From: an uncultured Collinsella sp.
GTDB lineage: Bacteria > Actinomycetota > Coriobacteriia > Coriobacteriales > Coriobacteriaceae
Assembly: GCA_958407465.1 (NCBI GenBank)
Contig: CATYIV010000026.1
Coordinates: 1-29,922 of the forward strand
DNA length: 29,922 nucleotides
Reading direction: 5' to 3'
How positions within the stretch are numbered: position 1 is the first letter of the stretch; the number at the start of each line of letters is the position of its first letter. This document shows positions 9,079 to 17,689 of the stretch, piece after piece. Below the pieces are notes generated by a model. The model was not told where the DNA came from, searched no databases, and was given only the letters and a program-made list of their open reading frames with translations. The position numbers and the translations under genes are program-made.

Positions 9079-11253
9079 CTAGGGGAGGAGCTTCATGGCG
9101 GCGTCGTGGGCGGCGTGCTCGTAGGTGTCGTCGAGGGGCTTGAGCGGCAGCAGGGCGGCGGCCTGTGCATCGCCACGGCGCTCGAGGGCATGGGCGATCA
9201 ACCAGTCGGTGAGCTCGGGGTTCTTGGGCAGCGCCGGGCCATGCAGGTACGTGCCGATGACGCCCTTGTAGATCAGGCCCTCAAAGCCATCGTCGCCGTT
9301 GTTGCCGGTGCCCGTGACGACGGACGTTCCGAGCGGCGTGGCATCGGCGTCCAAAAGCGTGCGGCCGCCATGGTTCTCGAATCCCACAAAGGGCTCAGGT
9401 GCCAGGTCGGTTTTGACGGCTACGTTGCCGATCAGGCGGTCGGAGCCGCGTACGGTTTCGGCGGCAATGACCCCCAGACCCTCAATGCGATCCTCGCCCA
9501 TATAGTACGAACGGCCGAGCAGCTGATAGCTGCCACAGATGGCGAGCAGCGAGCCGCCATCCTCAACATAGGATGCGACCTTGTCTTTTTGGGCGAGCAG
9601 CTCGTGTGCCACGGCTAGCTGGTCGCGGTCGGAGCCGCCACCCATCATGACGATATCGGCATCGGTGAGATCGAGTGACTCGCCCATACGGACCTCGTCC
9701 ACGCGAACGGGGATGCCGCGCCAGGCGCAGCGACGCTCGAGGGCGATAACGTTGCCGCCGTCGCCGTAGAGGTTGAGGGCATCGGGGTACAGGTAGACGA
9801 TGCGCAGCGGGCGCGAAAGCTCGACTGGCGCGATGCCGACGGGGACGGCACTGCCATCGGCACACGTTGCAGCGCGGGCAGCAACCGTGGCTGCATCGGC
9901 ACCCTTCAGCCCATCGAGTTCTTTGACCAGCGGCGGGAAGGCCGTGTAGTTGGCGACGGCATAGAAAGTGTCGCCTGCGGCTTCATCCGCAACGGCGCCA
10001 ATTGCCTGCGCGACGTCCGAGATAATCGCGGCATCGATGCCGGCGTACTTGAGGCGTACCTGCATGTCGTGCGCACGCGTGCCTCCGGCAAAGGCGACAA
10101 GACCCGGTGTGTCGGCGATGCGCTCGAAGTCGACGTCGTAGATCCACGAGACATCGTGGCCGTCGGCGTCGTTGTCGTTCAGGAAGAAGGCGCAGAGCCT
10201 GCCGCCTGCCGTTTTAATGGACTGGATCTGGCGATCGAAGCCCACGGGATTTTTGGCCAGGTTTGCCTCGACGGTACGGCCGGCGATCTCCCAGCGGCCC
10301 ATACGTCCGCCGGCGGGGACGTAGGCATCGAGCGTAGGCTGTAGAAACGCCGTGTCCACGCCCAACTCGCGTGCGGCAAAGAAGGCGGCGGCAACGTTAT
10401 AGACCATGTACAGACCGTTGTAGCGTGTGGCGATGTGTACGGCAGCCGCGTCGGGCGCAGATCCAAAGACCAGGTCGAAGCCGTAGCCGTCGCAGCCGAG
10501 CTTCACGCCCGTCACACGGCGGACCAGTGCGGGGCGTGCCCAACCGCACGAGGGGCAATGGTATGCGCCAAGCTGGCCGTATTGCACGTAGTCATACTCC
10601 AGCGGCGCGTTACACTGTGAGCAAAAGCGCGAGTCGCTAATACGGTCGGACTCGGTGTTGGTGGCGCCGTCGATGCCAAAGGCGATGCTTGCATTGGGAA
10701 CGCGTGCGGCGATCGCGGCACACAGCGGGTCGTCTGCGTTGTAGATGAGCGTTGTTGCCGGCGAAAGCTCCAACGCATGGGCGATGACCTCCTGGGTGTG
10801 ATCGATCTCGCCATAGCGATCTAGCTGGTCGCGGAACAGGTTGAGCAGCACGAAGTACGTCGGCTTGAGCTTGGGCAGAACGCGTACGGTGTAAAGCTCA
10901 TCGCACTCAAAAACGCCCACGCGCTTGCCACCGGCTCGCTTGAGGCCGCTGCGCGCCTCGAGCAGTGCGCCTACCACGCCCGGCTCCATGTTGTTGCCGG
11001 CGCGGTTGCATACCACGGTGGCGCCGCTGGCGGCAACGGCGTCGGCGATGAGGTTGGAGGTGGTGGTCTTGCCGTTGGTGCCGGTGATCACCACGCTGCG
11101 GTCGACAAGGGCAGCGAGGTCGCTCAGCAACTCGGGGTCGATCTTCATGGCGATGCGGCCGGGAAGCACGCCACCCTGGCGCTTAAGGACGGAGCGCAGC
11201 CCCCAGCGAGCGATATCGCTCGAGGTGCAGGCAAGAGATGAGCGGAGGTTCAT
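9079..11253 (-). CDS. MurT-GatD fusion, lipid II isoglutaminyl synthase
   Basis: In Gram-positive bacteria MurT (a Mur-ligase relative) and GatD (a glutamine amidotransferase) form a complex that amidates the D-glutamate of lipid II. Here both are one 724-residue chain. Residues about 1-455 are MurT-like: P-loop GTNGKTTT at 58-65, a zinc ribbon with C211, C214, C233 and C236 inserted in the central domain, and a NDNDADGHDVSW segment at about 359-370 in the region that supplies the third triad residue in known complexes. A short alanine-rich linker (about 450-480) leads to the GatD half, with nucleophile C573 (AICGSYQ) and H671 (TYLHGP). AGGAA precedes the start. It lies downstream of two TPR-like genes, probably in one operon. 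The frame is uninterrupted, so the fusion is real in this sequence unless a base error joined two genes. Confidence 0.92.
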   Translation of the reverse strand: MNLRSSLACTSSDIARWGLRSVLKRQGGVLPGRIAMKIDPELLSDLAALVDRSVVITGTNGKTTTSNLIADAVAASGATVVCNRAGNNMEPGVVGALLEARSGLKRAGGKRVGVFECDELYTVRVLPKLKPTYFVLLNLFRDQLDRYGEIDHTQEVIAHALELSPATTLIYNADDPLCAAIAARVPNASIAFGIDGATNTESDRISDSRFCSQCNAPLEYDYVQYGQLGAYHCPSCGWARPALVRRVTGVKLGCDGYGFDLVFGSAPDAAAVHIATRYNGLYMVYNVAAAFFAARELGVDTAFLQPTLDAYVPAGGRMGRWEIAGRTVEANLAKNPVGFDRQIQSIKTAGGRLCAFFLNDNDADGHDVSWIYDVDFERIADTPGLVAFAGGTRAHDMQVRLKYAGIDAAIISDVAQAIGAVADEAAGDTFYAVANYTAFPPLVKELDGLKGADAATVAARAATCADGSAVPVGIAPVELSRPLRIVYLYPDALNLYGDGGNVIALERRCAWRGIPVRVDEVRMGESLDLTDADIVMMGGGSDRDQLAVAHELLAQKDKVASYVEDGGSLLAICGSYQLLGRSYYMGEDRIEGLGVIAAETVRGSDRLIGNVAVKTDLAPEPFVGFENHGGRTLLDADATPLGTSVVTGTGNNGDDGFEGLIYKGVIGTYLHGPALPKNPELTDWLIAHALERRGDAQAAALLPLKPLDDTYEHAAHDAAMKLLP

Positions 11254-11298
11254 GAAACCGTTCCTAACGTAAACGACATGGTCGGGTCGAGTGCGTCA

Positions 11299-12342
11299 CT
11301 AAAAACCGTAGCGGCGCGCAAATTCCTGGGCAAGCTGCGACACGTCTTCGCAGGCATTGGCCCAGGGGGCAAAGTCGGGAGTGTCCGAGATAATACCGTC
11401 CGCTTCCCAAACGGCCTGGTGCGAAAGATCCCAGGGATCGTGTGGCTCGGGCCGGCAGGGAAGGTACGGTGTCTGGTACATGGGGTTCAGTAAGAAGAAC
11501 GCACCGCCCTCGCAACGGTTGGCAAACTCACGCAGCGCGCGTGTCGCCGGGCGCATCTTGTTTGTTTTGAACAGCAGAATCGTGCGGGCGAGCAGATACC
11601 AAGGAGAGTTCTCGAGCGCGTCAGCCCCGATCTCTTCCTCGAGCTGGTGGGCCAGGGCAAAAAAGCCGTCCTGGTCTTCCAGGCGAGCGAGGGCGAGCAA
11701 CACGGTGCCTGCGGCTCGGGTGGGGTAGCCTTCCGCCTTAAGAACACGGCGGGCGTAGTTGGCGGCAGCACGGTAGCGAGCGCTCGCCATGCACAGCTGC
11801 GAGATGGCCTCGAGTGTGTGAAGCCACCCGATAAGAGCCGGCTCGCTCACGGTGAGCTCTGCCGCCGTCACACCGTCCGTCAAAACCTTATTGGCCCAGT
11901 AGTGCGGGGCTTCCATGTCGAACCCGGGCACGCTTTGCTGCAGGTAATCGGTTGTGGTCGCCTCGAGCTTCATCAGGTCGCCCAGGCAGGCGTCAACGGG
12001 CGTGTCAGCCAGGATGATGGCGAGCAGCTGGGCATCGAGGACATACGCATCGACGCGGACAATCTTGAGCAGCTCATCGCGCATGTCGTCAAACAGGCGA
12101 TTGCGCGTCTGCTCAAACTCCTCGTCGCTGCCCATGTCTTCGATGCGATGGAGCTCGTCGAGCAGGTGGCGATGAACACCGGCATAGGACAGCAGCGCCT
12201 GGGCATGCTCGGACTGCGCATACTTTTGGGGATTCGCGCTAATGTCGTTATGGACAAGCTCGCGTGCTGCATCGGTGAGTTCGGGGTGCGACGCCAGATA
12301 GGTGCGCTCCAGATAGGCGGGGATGTAGACGCTCGGATCCAT
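11299..12342 (-). CDS. TPR-like helical-repeat protein, second of a tandem pair
   Basis: I do not recognise a named function. The 347 residues are almost entirely predicted helix with repeat-like pairs (for example ARYRAAANYARRVLKAEGYP and RAAGTVLLALARLEDQ), suggesting a tetratricopeptide-type scaffold. No signal peptide or membrane segment is visible, so it should be cytosolic. The C-terminal part has a tryptophan/proline-rich stretch (RPEPHDPWDLSHQAVWEADG). The start codon overlaps the upstream gene's stop as TAATG with GGAGGAG upstream, implying translational coupling. The MurT-GatD start follows 45 bases after the stop, so the three genes probably form an operon. It resembles its upstream neighbour in layout and looks like an old paralog. 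Confidence 0.75.
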   Translation of the reverse strand: MDPSVYIPAYLERTYLASHPELTDAARELVHNDISANPQKYAQSEHAQALLSYAGVHRHLLDELHRIEDMGSDEEFEQTRNRLFDDMRDELLKIVRVDAYVLDAQLLAIILADTPVDACLGDLMKLEATTTDYLQQSVPGFDMEAPHYWANKVLTDGVTAAELTVSEPALIGWLHTLEAISQLCMASARYRAAANYARRVLKAEGYPTRAAGTVLLALARLEDQDGFFALAHQLEEEIGADALENSPWYLLARTILLFKTNKMRPATRALREFANRCEGGAFFLLNPMYQTPYLPCRPEPHDPWDLSHQAVWEADGIISDTPDFAPWANACEDVSQLAQEFARRYGF

Positions 12343-13418
12343 TAGAGGTCTCCTCCCTTAAACGGCAATCCCTGTTCGGCCGCGCGCAGGATTCGTTCGT
12401 CGATCTGGGAGCGCACGATGTCGTTGGTGGCGACCCAGGCGGCAAAGCTGGCGTTGTCGGGCGCGCCTAGACCCTCCTGCAGCACCGGCGTCGCCTCGGA
12501 CAGGGCAAGGACAAGCTCGTCGGTGGAGCCCGGACCTACGTTGACGCGAGCATAGACGCCATCGGGAAACTCGGTTTGGAAGTAGAGCGCCTCGGCTGCG
12601 TGCGGGCATGAGCGCACCAGGATGCGCAGGTAGTGCTCGGCGCCCTCGTAATCCAGCTCGCGCCAGGCTGCGCTCATCAGTGCGATGAGCGTCCACGGGT
12701 CCAGGTCGCGCTCCGCATCTTTGGGACGGCGGCGCAGCGGGGTATTCGCGAGGTACGGCACGGAGTGGATAGAGCGAAAGCGCTTGAGCTCCTCGGCGGG
12801 GTATTCGAGCTTTGCCATGGCGAGCATCGCGGTGTGGCGGACACCAGCGGGGTCGTTGGGTGCAAAGTCCAGGCTGCGGTTTGCGGCTTCGAGCGACATA
12901 CGATAACGTCCGCTAATGAGGGCGCGCGATGCAAGGGCGGCAAGCCAGCGCAGGTAGGGGCGGCGCATAAGGTCGCCTGCGGCCTCACGCTCGTAGGGGT
13001 CCTGCGCCGAGGCGATCTTGAGTGCCAGGTCGTGCTCGACTTCATCGCGCTTGGATACCAAGTACTGTACGTACTCCTCGTTGGAGTTGGCGGTGAGGGC
13101 GGTCAGCATGCGCTGGGCATCCCAGTTGGTGGGGTCGAGTGCGGCTGCCTCGCGAAGCATGTTCTCGGCAGCGGCCTCTTCTTGCTCTGCCTGGGTATCG
13201 TCAGGGATAAAGGGAATGCGGTAGTCGACAGCCTCGACCACCTTGGCAATGAGGTGCCCGGCGCGGTCGCGGTCGTGCACGATGAGCGGCGCGGGGTTGC
13301 GGGTGAATTGTTCCATCAGACGCTCTACGGCGGCACCGTCGGTGAGCGGAATATTGTCGCGGCGCAAGGCCTCAAGAACGAGGCGATGGCAATCCTCTTG
13401 AATGGGATCGAATGCCAT
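12342..13418 (-). CDS. TPR-like helical-repeat protein, first of a tandem pair
   Basis: This 358-residue protein has repeat-like helical hairpins, such as YRMSLEAANRSLDFAPNDPA followed by RHTAMLAMAKLEYPAEE, and ENMLREAAALDPTNWDAQRML, typical of tetratricopeptide repeats. No catalytic motif, signal peptide or membrane segment is seen. The start at 13418 is preferred over an earlier one because AAGGAGG lies just upstream. It is coupled to the following gene through TAATG. The helical repeats and gene order suggest that the two proteins interact with each other or with a shared partner; a role linked to the downstream cell-wall enzyme is only a guess from position. Confidence 0.75.
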   Translation of the reverse strand: MAFDPIQEDCHRLVLEALRRDNIPLTDGAAVERLMEQFTRNPAPLIVHDRDRAGHLIAKVVEAVDYRIPFIPDDTQAEQEEAAAENMLREAAALDPTNWDAQRMLTALTANSNEEYVQYLVSKRDEVEHDLALKIASAQDPYEREAAGDLMRRPYLRWLAALASRALISGRYRMSLEAANRSLDFAPNDPAGVRHTAMLAMAKLEYPAEELKRFRSIHSVPYLANTPLRRRPKDAERDLDPWTLIALMSAAWRELDYEGAEHYLRILVRSCPHAAEALYFQTEFPDGVYARVNVGPGSTDELVLALSEATPVLQEGLGAPDNASFAAWVATNDIVRSQIDERILRAAEQGLPFKGGDL

Positions 13419-13918
13419 GGGGCCTCCTTTGCTGCGGTTAGGGTTCAAATGTCTCTATATAAGGTTCTAGTTTACCCGCATGTGGCACACCGGGGGTGCC
13501 GCACTTGGACATGCACCTTTGCACCACGAAGACGGATGTCGCACAAATGTCGGCACCTTGGACGACTGAGTGGTATCACGGTGCCGCAAACGGTCGATTT
13601 TTGGCGGCGAACGGGGCGCATTTTGGAGGGGCACCGTCCTGCCCGGGATATGTGGTCAACCTTGATAAAACGTTTGCCCAGCTTGGGAGTATGAATGCCC
13701 CACAAGGGTCTTCAGGGATAGAAAAAACGTTTCATCATTGTCGGCTTTAGGTGAATAACTGACCAACTAGAACGGTAGAATAATGTTTGTCTGAGCGTTG
13801 AGACGTTTAGACATCGCGCATTGTCATCGCCGGCAACGCGCAAAACGGTCCTAACGGAGCCAATTGGGTGCTCCGTTATATACGCAAGTCTAAGAGGGGC
13901 TTGTTTAGGAGGCACAGT
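13419..13918. other. 500-bp intergenic region between divergent genes
   Basis: No convincing gene is seen. The frame at 13496-13750 lacks a ribosome site and family features. The stretch holds several short dyads: GGCAC...GTGCC near 13484-13498, CGGTGCC near 13579 with GGCACCG near 13639, and two copies of AAAACGTTT (13667-13675 and 13724-13732). TAGAAT at 13776-13781 may be a -10 for the downstream dehydrogenase. A 9-bp hairpin lies in the presumed leader (13852-13878). Confidence 0.5.
13852..13878 (+). repeat. Leader hairpin upstream of the iron alcohol dehydrogenase
   Basis: TAACGGAGC (13852-13860) pairs perfectly with GCTCCGTTA (13870-13878) around a nine-base loop, 40 bases before the start codon. 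No T tract follows, so it may be an operator or a 5'-stabilising stem-loop rather than an attenuator. Confidence 0.5.
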
Positions 13919-15142
13919 ATGGGACGTTTTACCAATCCTCGTGATCTGTACTTTGGTGAGGGCGCTCGCCACGAGGTGAAGAACCTCAAGGGCAAGAAGG
14001 CCATCATCGTTTCTGGCGGCAGCTCTATGCGCCGCGGCGGGTTCCTGCAGGACGTTGAGGCCGACCTCAAAGAGGCCGGCATGGAGGTCAAGCTGTTCGA
14101 GGGCGTCGAGTCCGATCCGTCCATCGAGACGGTCATGAAGGGCGCCGAGGCCATGCGCGAGTTCGAGCCCGACTGGATTGTCGCCATCGGCGGCGGCTCG
14201 CCCATCGATGCCGCTAAGGCCATGTGGGTCTTCTACGAGTATCCCGAGGAGTCCTTCGATAACATCATCCAGCCGTTCAGCTTCCCCGAGCTGCGTCAGA
14301 AGGCTCACTTCTGCGCCATCTCCTCCACCTCCGGTACCGCTACCGAGGTCACTGCCTTCTCCGTCATTACCGACTATGCCAAGGGCATCAAGTACCCGCT
14401 GGCCGACTTCAACATCACCCCTGATGTCGCCATCGTCGACCCCGAGCTCACCTACACCATGCCCGCCAAGCTGTGCGCTCACACCGGCATGGACGCTCTG
14501 ACCCACTGCATGGAGGCCTACGTTTCCACCTGCGCTTCCATGTTCACCGACGCCAACGCTCTGCACGGCATCCGCGAGATCGTCGAGTGGCTGCCCAAGT
14601 CCTATGCTGGCGACCATGAGGCCCGTCAGCACATGCACGAGGCTCAGTGCATCGCCGGTATCGCCTTCTCCTCGGGCCTGCTCGGCATCGTTCACTCCAT
14701 GGCTCACAAGACCGGTGCTGCCTTCGAGAACGGCCACATCATCCACGGTGCTGCTAACGCCATGTACCTGGGCAAGGTCATCCAGTGGAACTCCAAGGAT
14801 CCCCGTGCTGCCGAGCGTTATGCTTACGTGGCCAAGGAGATCCTGCACCTTCCCGGCGAGACCAACGAGGAGCTCATCGCCGCGCTCGTCCAGAAGATTC
14901 GCGACCTCAACGACCAGCTCAACATTCCGCAGTCCATCAAGGATTACGCGAATGGTGGCGTGAAGGTCGACGCCGAGAACCCGCAGATGGTTTCCGAGGA
15001 GGAGTTCCTCGCCAAGCTGCCCGAGATCGCCGCGAACGCCGAGACCGACGCCTGCACGCCGGAGAACCCGCGTGAGACCAAGGCTGCCGACTTCGAGAAG
15101 ATCCTCAAGGCCTGCTACTACGACACCGACATCGATTTCTAA
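13919..15142 (+). CDS. Iron-containing alcohol dehydrogenase (butanol dehydrogenase-like)
   Basis: This 407-residue group III alcohol dehydrogenase should interconvert aldehydes and alcohols with NAD(P)H in fermentative redox balance. The nucleotide site is IGGGSPIDAAKAMW at about residues 90-103. The metal-binding region includes AHTGMDALTHCMEAY and, later, HSMAHKTGAAFENGHIIHG, supplying the aspartate and histidine ligands of the family. The start at 13919 has AGGAGG seven bases upstream; the 17 codons of open frame before it lack a ribosome site. It is monocistronic, closed by a terminator, with a leader hairpin. Codon use is strongly biased (GCC, AAG, CTG, GAG), as expected for a highly expressed gene. 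The substrate cannot be read from the sequence. Confidence 0.9.
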   Translation: MGRFTNPRDLYFGEGARHEVKNLKGKKAIIVSGGSSMRRGGFLQDVEADLKEAGMEVKLFEGVESDPSIETVMKGAEAMREFEPDWIVAIGGGSPIDAAKAMWVFYEYPEESFDNIIQPFSFPELRQKAHFCAISSTSGTATEVTAFSVITDYAKGIKYPLADFNITPDVAIVDPELTYTMPAKLCAHTGMDALTHCMEAYVSTCASMFTDANALHGIREIVEWLPKSYAGDHEARQHMHEAQCIAGIAFSSGLLGIVHSMAHKTGAAFENGHIIHGAANAMYLGKVIQWNSKDPRAAERYAYVAKEILHLPGETNEELIAALVQKIRDLNDQLNIPQSIKDYANGGVKVDAENPQMVSEEEFLAKLPEIAANAETDACTPENPRETKAADFEKILKACYYDTDIDF

Positions 15143-15164
15143 TCGACTCTTGTTATCGTAACGA

Positions 15165-15206
15165 GGGGCTCCGCACGTATCCGTACGGAGCCCCTTTCTT
15201 TTTTCT
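15165..15206 (+). terminator. Intrinsic terminator of the iron alcohol dehydrogenase
   Basis: GGGGCTCCG (15165-15173) pairs with CGGAGCCCC (15186-15194), followed by a run of T-rich sequence to 15209. Confidence 0.92.
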
Positions 15207-15225
15207 TTTAGAGAATGGGATAGTT

Positions 15226-16326
15226 ATGGCTGCAATTTTCAATAGCCCCAGCAAGTACATCCAGGGTCCGGACGAGCTGGCCAAGCTCGGCTCCTATGTC
15301 GAGCCGCTCGGCGCTAAGGCCCTCGTCATCGTGACGCCTTCGGGCAAGAAGCGCGTCGGTGCCAAGATCGAGGGCAGTTTTGCCGAGGCCAAGGCCGAGC
15401 TGCTGTTTGAGGACTTTAACGGCGAGTGCTCCAAGGGCGAGGTCGATCGTCTGGTTGCGCTCGCTCGCGACAACGGTTGCGACATCATCGTCGGCGTCGG
15501 TGGCGGCAAGATCCTCGACACCGCGAAGGCCGTTGCCTACTACCTGGAGTCCCCGGTCATCATTTGCCCCACCATTGCTTCGACCGATGCTCCGTGCTCG
15601 GCACTTTCGGTGCTCTACACCGACGACGGCCAGTTCGACAAGTATCTCTTCCTTAAGGCAAACCCCAATATTGTCCTGATGGATACGACAGTTATCGTGG
15701 CGAGCCCGGTGCGCCTGACGGTTTCCGGCATGGGCGATGCGCTCGCAACCTATTTCGAGGCTCAGGCGACGCACGATGCCGACGGCGGCACCTGCGCCGG
15801 CGGCAAGGGCGGAATGGCCGGTCTGGCGCTCGCCAAGCTCTGCTACGAGACGCTTATGGCCGATGGCGTCAAGGCCAAGGTTGCGCTGGAGAAGGGTGCG
15901 CTCACGCCTGCCGTCGAGCACATCATTGAGGCCAATACGCTGCTTTCGGGCATTGGCTTTGAGAGCTCGGGCCTTGCTGCTGCTCATGCTATCCACAATG
16001 GCCTGACGATGCTGCCCGAGTGCCACGGCATGTATCACGGCGAGAAGGTCGCCTTCGGCACCATCGTCCAGCTGGTACTCGAGGATGCCCCGACCGAGAA
16101 GCTCGAGGAAGTCTTGGGCTTCTGCATTGAGCTGGGCCTGCCGGTCACGATGAAGGAACTTGGCGTTGCCGAGCTTACGCGCGAGCAGGCCATGATTGTT
16201 GCCGAGGCCGCCTGCGCACCCGATGACACCATGTGCAACATGCCGTTTGAGGTGACGCCCGAGATGGTCGCAAACGCCATCCTGGGTGCCGACGCGCTGG
16301 GCCACTACTATCTCATGGATGAGTAA
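15226..16326 (+). CDS. gldA: Glycerol dehydrogenase
   Basis: GldA oxidises glycerol to dihydroxyacetone with NAD+, or runs the reverse reaction during fermentation. The 366-residue protein has the family opening (FNSPSKYIQGPDEL), nucleotide motif VGVGGGKILDTAKAVAYY at 89-106, PTIASTDAPCSALSVLY at 116-131, and the metal ligands in the expected places: D171 (SGMGDAL), H254 (AAAHAIHNG) and H271 (YHGEKVAFG). These equal the E. coli GldA ligand numbers. The ribosome site is weak (GAGAATGGG). It sits between an iron alcohol dehydrogenase and a second GldA-like gene but has its own terminator, so the three are probably separate transcripts. Related enzymes act on 1,2-propanediol, so the natural substrate could differ. 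Confidence 0.92.
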   Translation: MAAIFNSPSKYIQGPDELAKLGSYVEPLGAKALVIVTPSGKKRVGAKIEGSFAEAKAELLFEDFNGECSKGEVDRLVALARDNGCDIIVGVGGGKILDTAKAVAYYLESPVIICPTIASTDAPCSALSVLYTDDGQFDKYLFLKANPNIVLMDTTVIVASPVRLTVSGMGDALATYFEAQATHDADGGTCAGGKGGMAGLALAKLCYETLMADGVKAKVALEKGALTPAVEHIIEANTLLSGIGFESSGLAAAHAIHNGLTMLPECHGMYHGEKVAFGTIVQLVLEDAPTEKLEEVLGFCIELGLPVTMKELGVAELTREQAMIVAEAACAPDDTMCNMPFEVTPEMVANAILGADALGHYYLMDE

Positions 16327-16340
16327 ATCAAGCTAAGGAA

Positions 16341-16374
16341 GGGGCAAAGCAAGCAGATGGCTTTGCCCCTTTTT
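16341..16374 (+). terminator. Intrinsic terminator of gldA
   Basis: GGGGCAAAGC (16341-16350) pairs perfectly with GCTTTGCCCC (16360-16369), followed by TTTTT. Confidence 0.92.
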
Positions 16375-16379
16375 ACTAT

Positions 16380-16439
16380 GGTGCAAAGTGGCCTGTCTCC
16401 AATGCACAAGTTGGTGCAGGGGGCAAGTTACTTTGCACC
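16380..16439. repeat. Inverted repeat between the two gldA-like genes
   Basis: GGTGCAAAGT (16380-16389) and ACTTTGCACC (16430-16439) are perfect 10-bp inverted repeats around a 40-base loop that contains GGCCTGTCTCC. There is no T tract on either side. The loop shares a GACAGG-type core (minus strand) with the hairpins near 9051 and 18972. It lies directly upstream of the second gldA-like gene. Confidence 0.55.
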
Positions 16440-16470
16440 AATCGTTGTTTGATGAAGGGCGGATTCTCGT

Positions 16471-17538
16471 ATGGCGCTTCCCATGGTTTATGGCGGTCCC
16501 GGCCGGTATGTTCAGGGGCCGGGCGAACTTTCGCGTCAGGGCAGGTATTTGTCATGGTTGGGCTGCGCTGCCTATGTCTTGTTTGACCAGGGCACCGAGG
16601 ATCGGCTGTGCAGGCAGATCGTCGATGGATTTCTGGACGAAGATCTAAGCGAGCCGTTCTTTAAGATTTATGACGGTCCGTGTACGGAAGAGGCCGTTGT
16701 CGAAATGGCTAAGGAAGCCCAGGCCGAGTATTGCGACATGGTGGTGGGTATTGGCGGCGGCAAGATGCTCGATATCGCCAAGGCCGTTGCGTTTTATGCC
16801 GAGTTGCCGTTGTGCGTATGCCCCACGGCAGCTTCGATGGACGGTCCGTGCAGCGCGATTTCGGTGCTGTATCACGAGGATGGGTCGTTCGACCGCTACC
16901 TGATGCTCGAGAAGAATCCAGACCTGGTTGTGGTCGATACCAACGTGGTCGCGGCAGCCCCGCTGCGCATGACAGTCGCTGGTATGGGCGACGCGCTGGC
17001 AACGTACTTCGAGGCGCGTTCGTGCGCCGCGGCGCACGGCGCCAACGAGCACGGTGGCGCGCCGGGACACTTGGCCTTGGTTGCGGCTCGGGCCTGCTAT
17101 GACACACTCATGGAGTGCGGCGTCGCTGCCAAGCGCGATCTCAAAAAGGGCCGTATATCGCCGGCGGTTGAGCGCCTGATCGAGTGCAATATTCTGCTCT
17201 CGGGTGTTGGCTTTGAGAGCGGTGGCCTAGCGCTTGCCCATGCCATCGCCAACGGCCTGACGATTCTGCCCGAGTGCAAGGCCATGCATGGTGAGGCCGT
17301 GGCATTTGGTCTGGTGGTGCAGCTGCGCCTGGAGCGTGCGCCCGAGCTTGATCAGGTGCTCGAGTTTTGCCAACGCGTCGGTCTGCCGACGACGCTTGAG
17401 GAGCTGGGCCTTGGCGAGATTTCGGATGCCGACCTGATGAGCGTTGCGGATGCGGTCTTTAGAAACGAGCGCAATATGGCCAACGAGCAGGCCAAGGTGA
17501 CCAAACAGAAGCTCGTGCAGCTCATGTGCGAGGCATAG
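16471..17538 (+). CDS. Divergent GldA-like dehydrogenase paralog
   Basis: This 355-residue protein shares the gldA layout: GGPGRYVQGPGEL at the N-terminus, VGIGGGKMLDIAKAVAFY at 92-109, PTAASMDGPCSAISVLY, D174 in AGMGDAL, H257 in ALAHAIANG and H273 in MHGEAVAFG. The three metal ligands are kept. Two things differ from the upstream gldA: the second histidine of the HAIH motif (H257 there) is alanine here (A260), and the segment between the two histidine ligands is one residue shorter. This suggests a changed substrate or activity. No clear ribosome site precedes the start, and the N-terminal 80 residues diverge most. It probably arose by duplication of gldA, but not recently. Confidence 0.85.
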   Translation: MALPMVYGGPGRYVQGPGELSRQGRYLSWLGCAAYVLFDQGTEDRLCRQIVDGFLDEDLSEPFFKIYDGPCTEEAVVEMAKEAQAEYCDMVVGIGGGKMLDIAKAVAFYAELPLCVCPTAASMDGPCSAISVLYHEDGSFDRYLMLEKNPDLVVVDTNVVAAAPLRMTVAGMGDALATYFEARSCAAAHGANEHGGAPGHLALVAARACYDTLMECGVAAKRDLKKGRISPAVERLIECNILLSGVGFESGGLALAHAIANGLTILPECKAMHGEAVAFGLVVQLRLERAPELDQVLEFCQRVGLPTTLEELGLGEISDADLMSVADAVFRNERNMANEQAKVTKQKLVQLMCEA

Positions 17539-17570
17539 CTTGGCGCTTGATTGACCTTGTGCAATCGGGG

Positions 17571-17597
17571 CGGCGATAGGCCATGGGCTATCTGCCG
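17571..17597 (+). repeat. Stem-loop after the GldA-like gene
   Basis: CGGCGATAG (17571-17579) pairs with CTATCTGCCG (17588-17597) with one bulge, and the loop can extend the stem through GGCC/GGGC. It lies 32 bases past the stop, but without a T tract it is at best a weak terminator. Confidence 0.4.
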
Positions 17598-17689
17598 CAA
17601 AGATGCTCCGCGTGTAATTTGCCCGAGGCGTGGGCCGATAGCGTATCATTATCTTTTGCTTGTTTGCACTGCTCAGGGAGGGGCCGCGC

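Noticed and set aside
13496..13750. 84-codon open frame in the gap before the iron alcohol dehydrogenase
   Set aside because: It has no ribosome site, no family resemblance, and composition unlike the coding genes around it.
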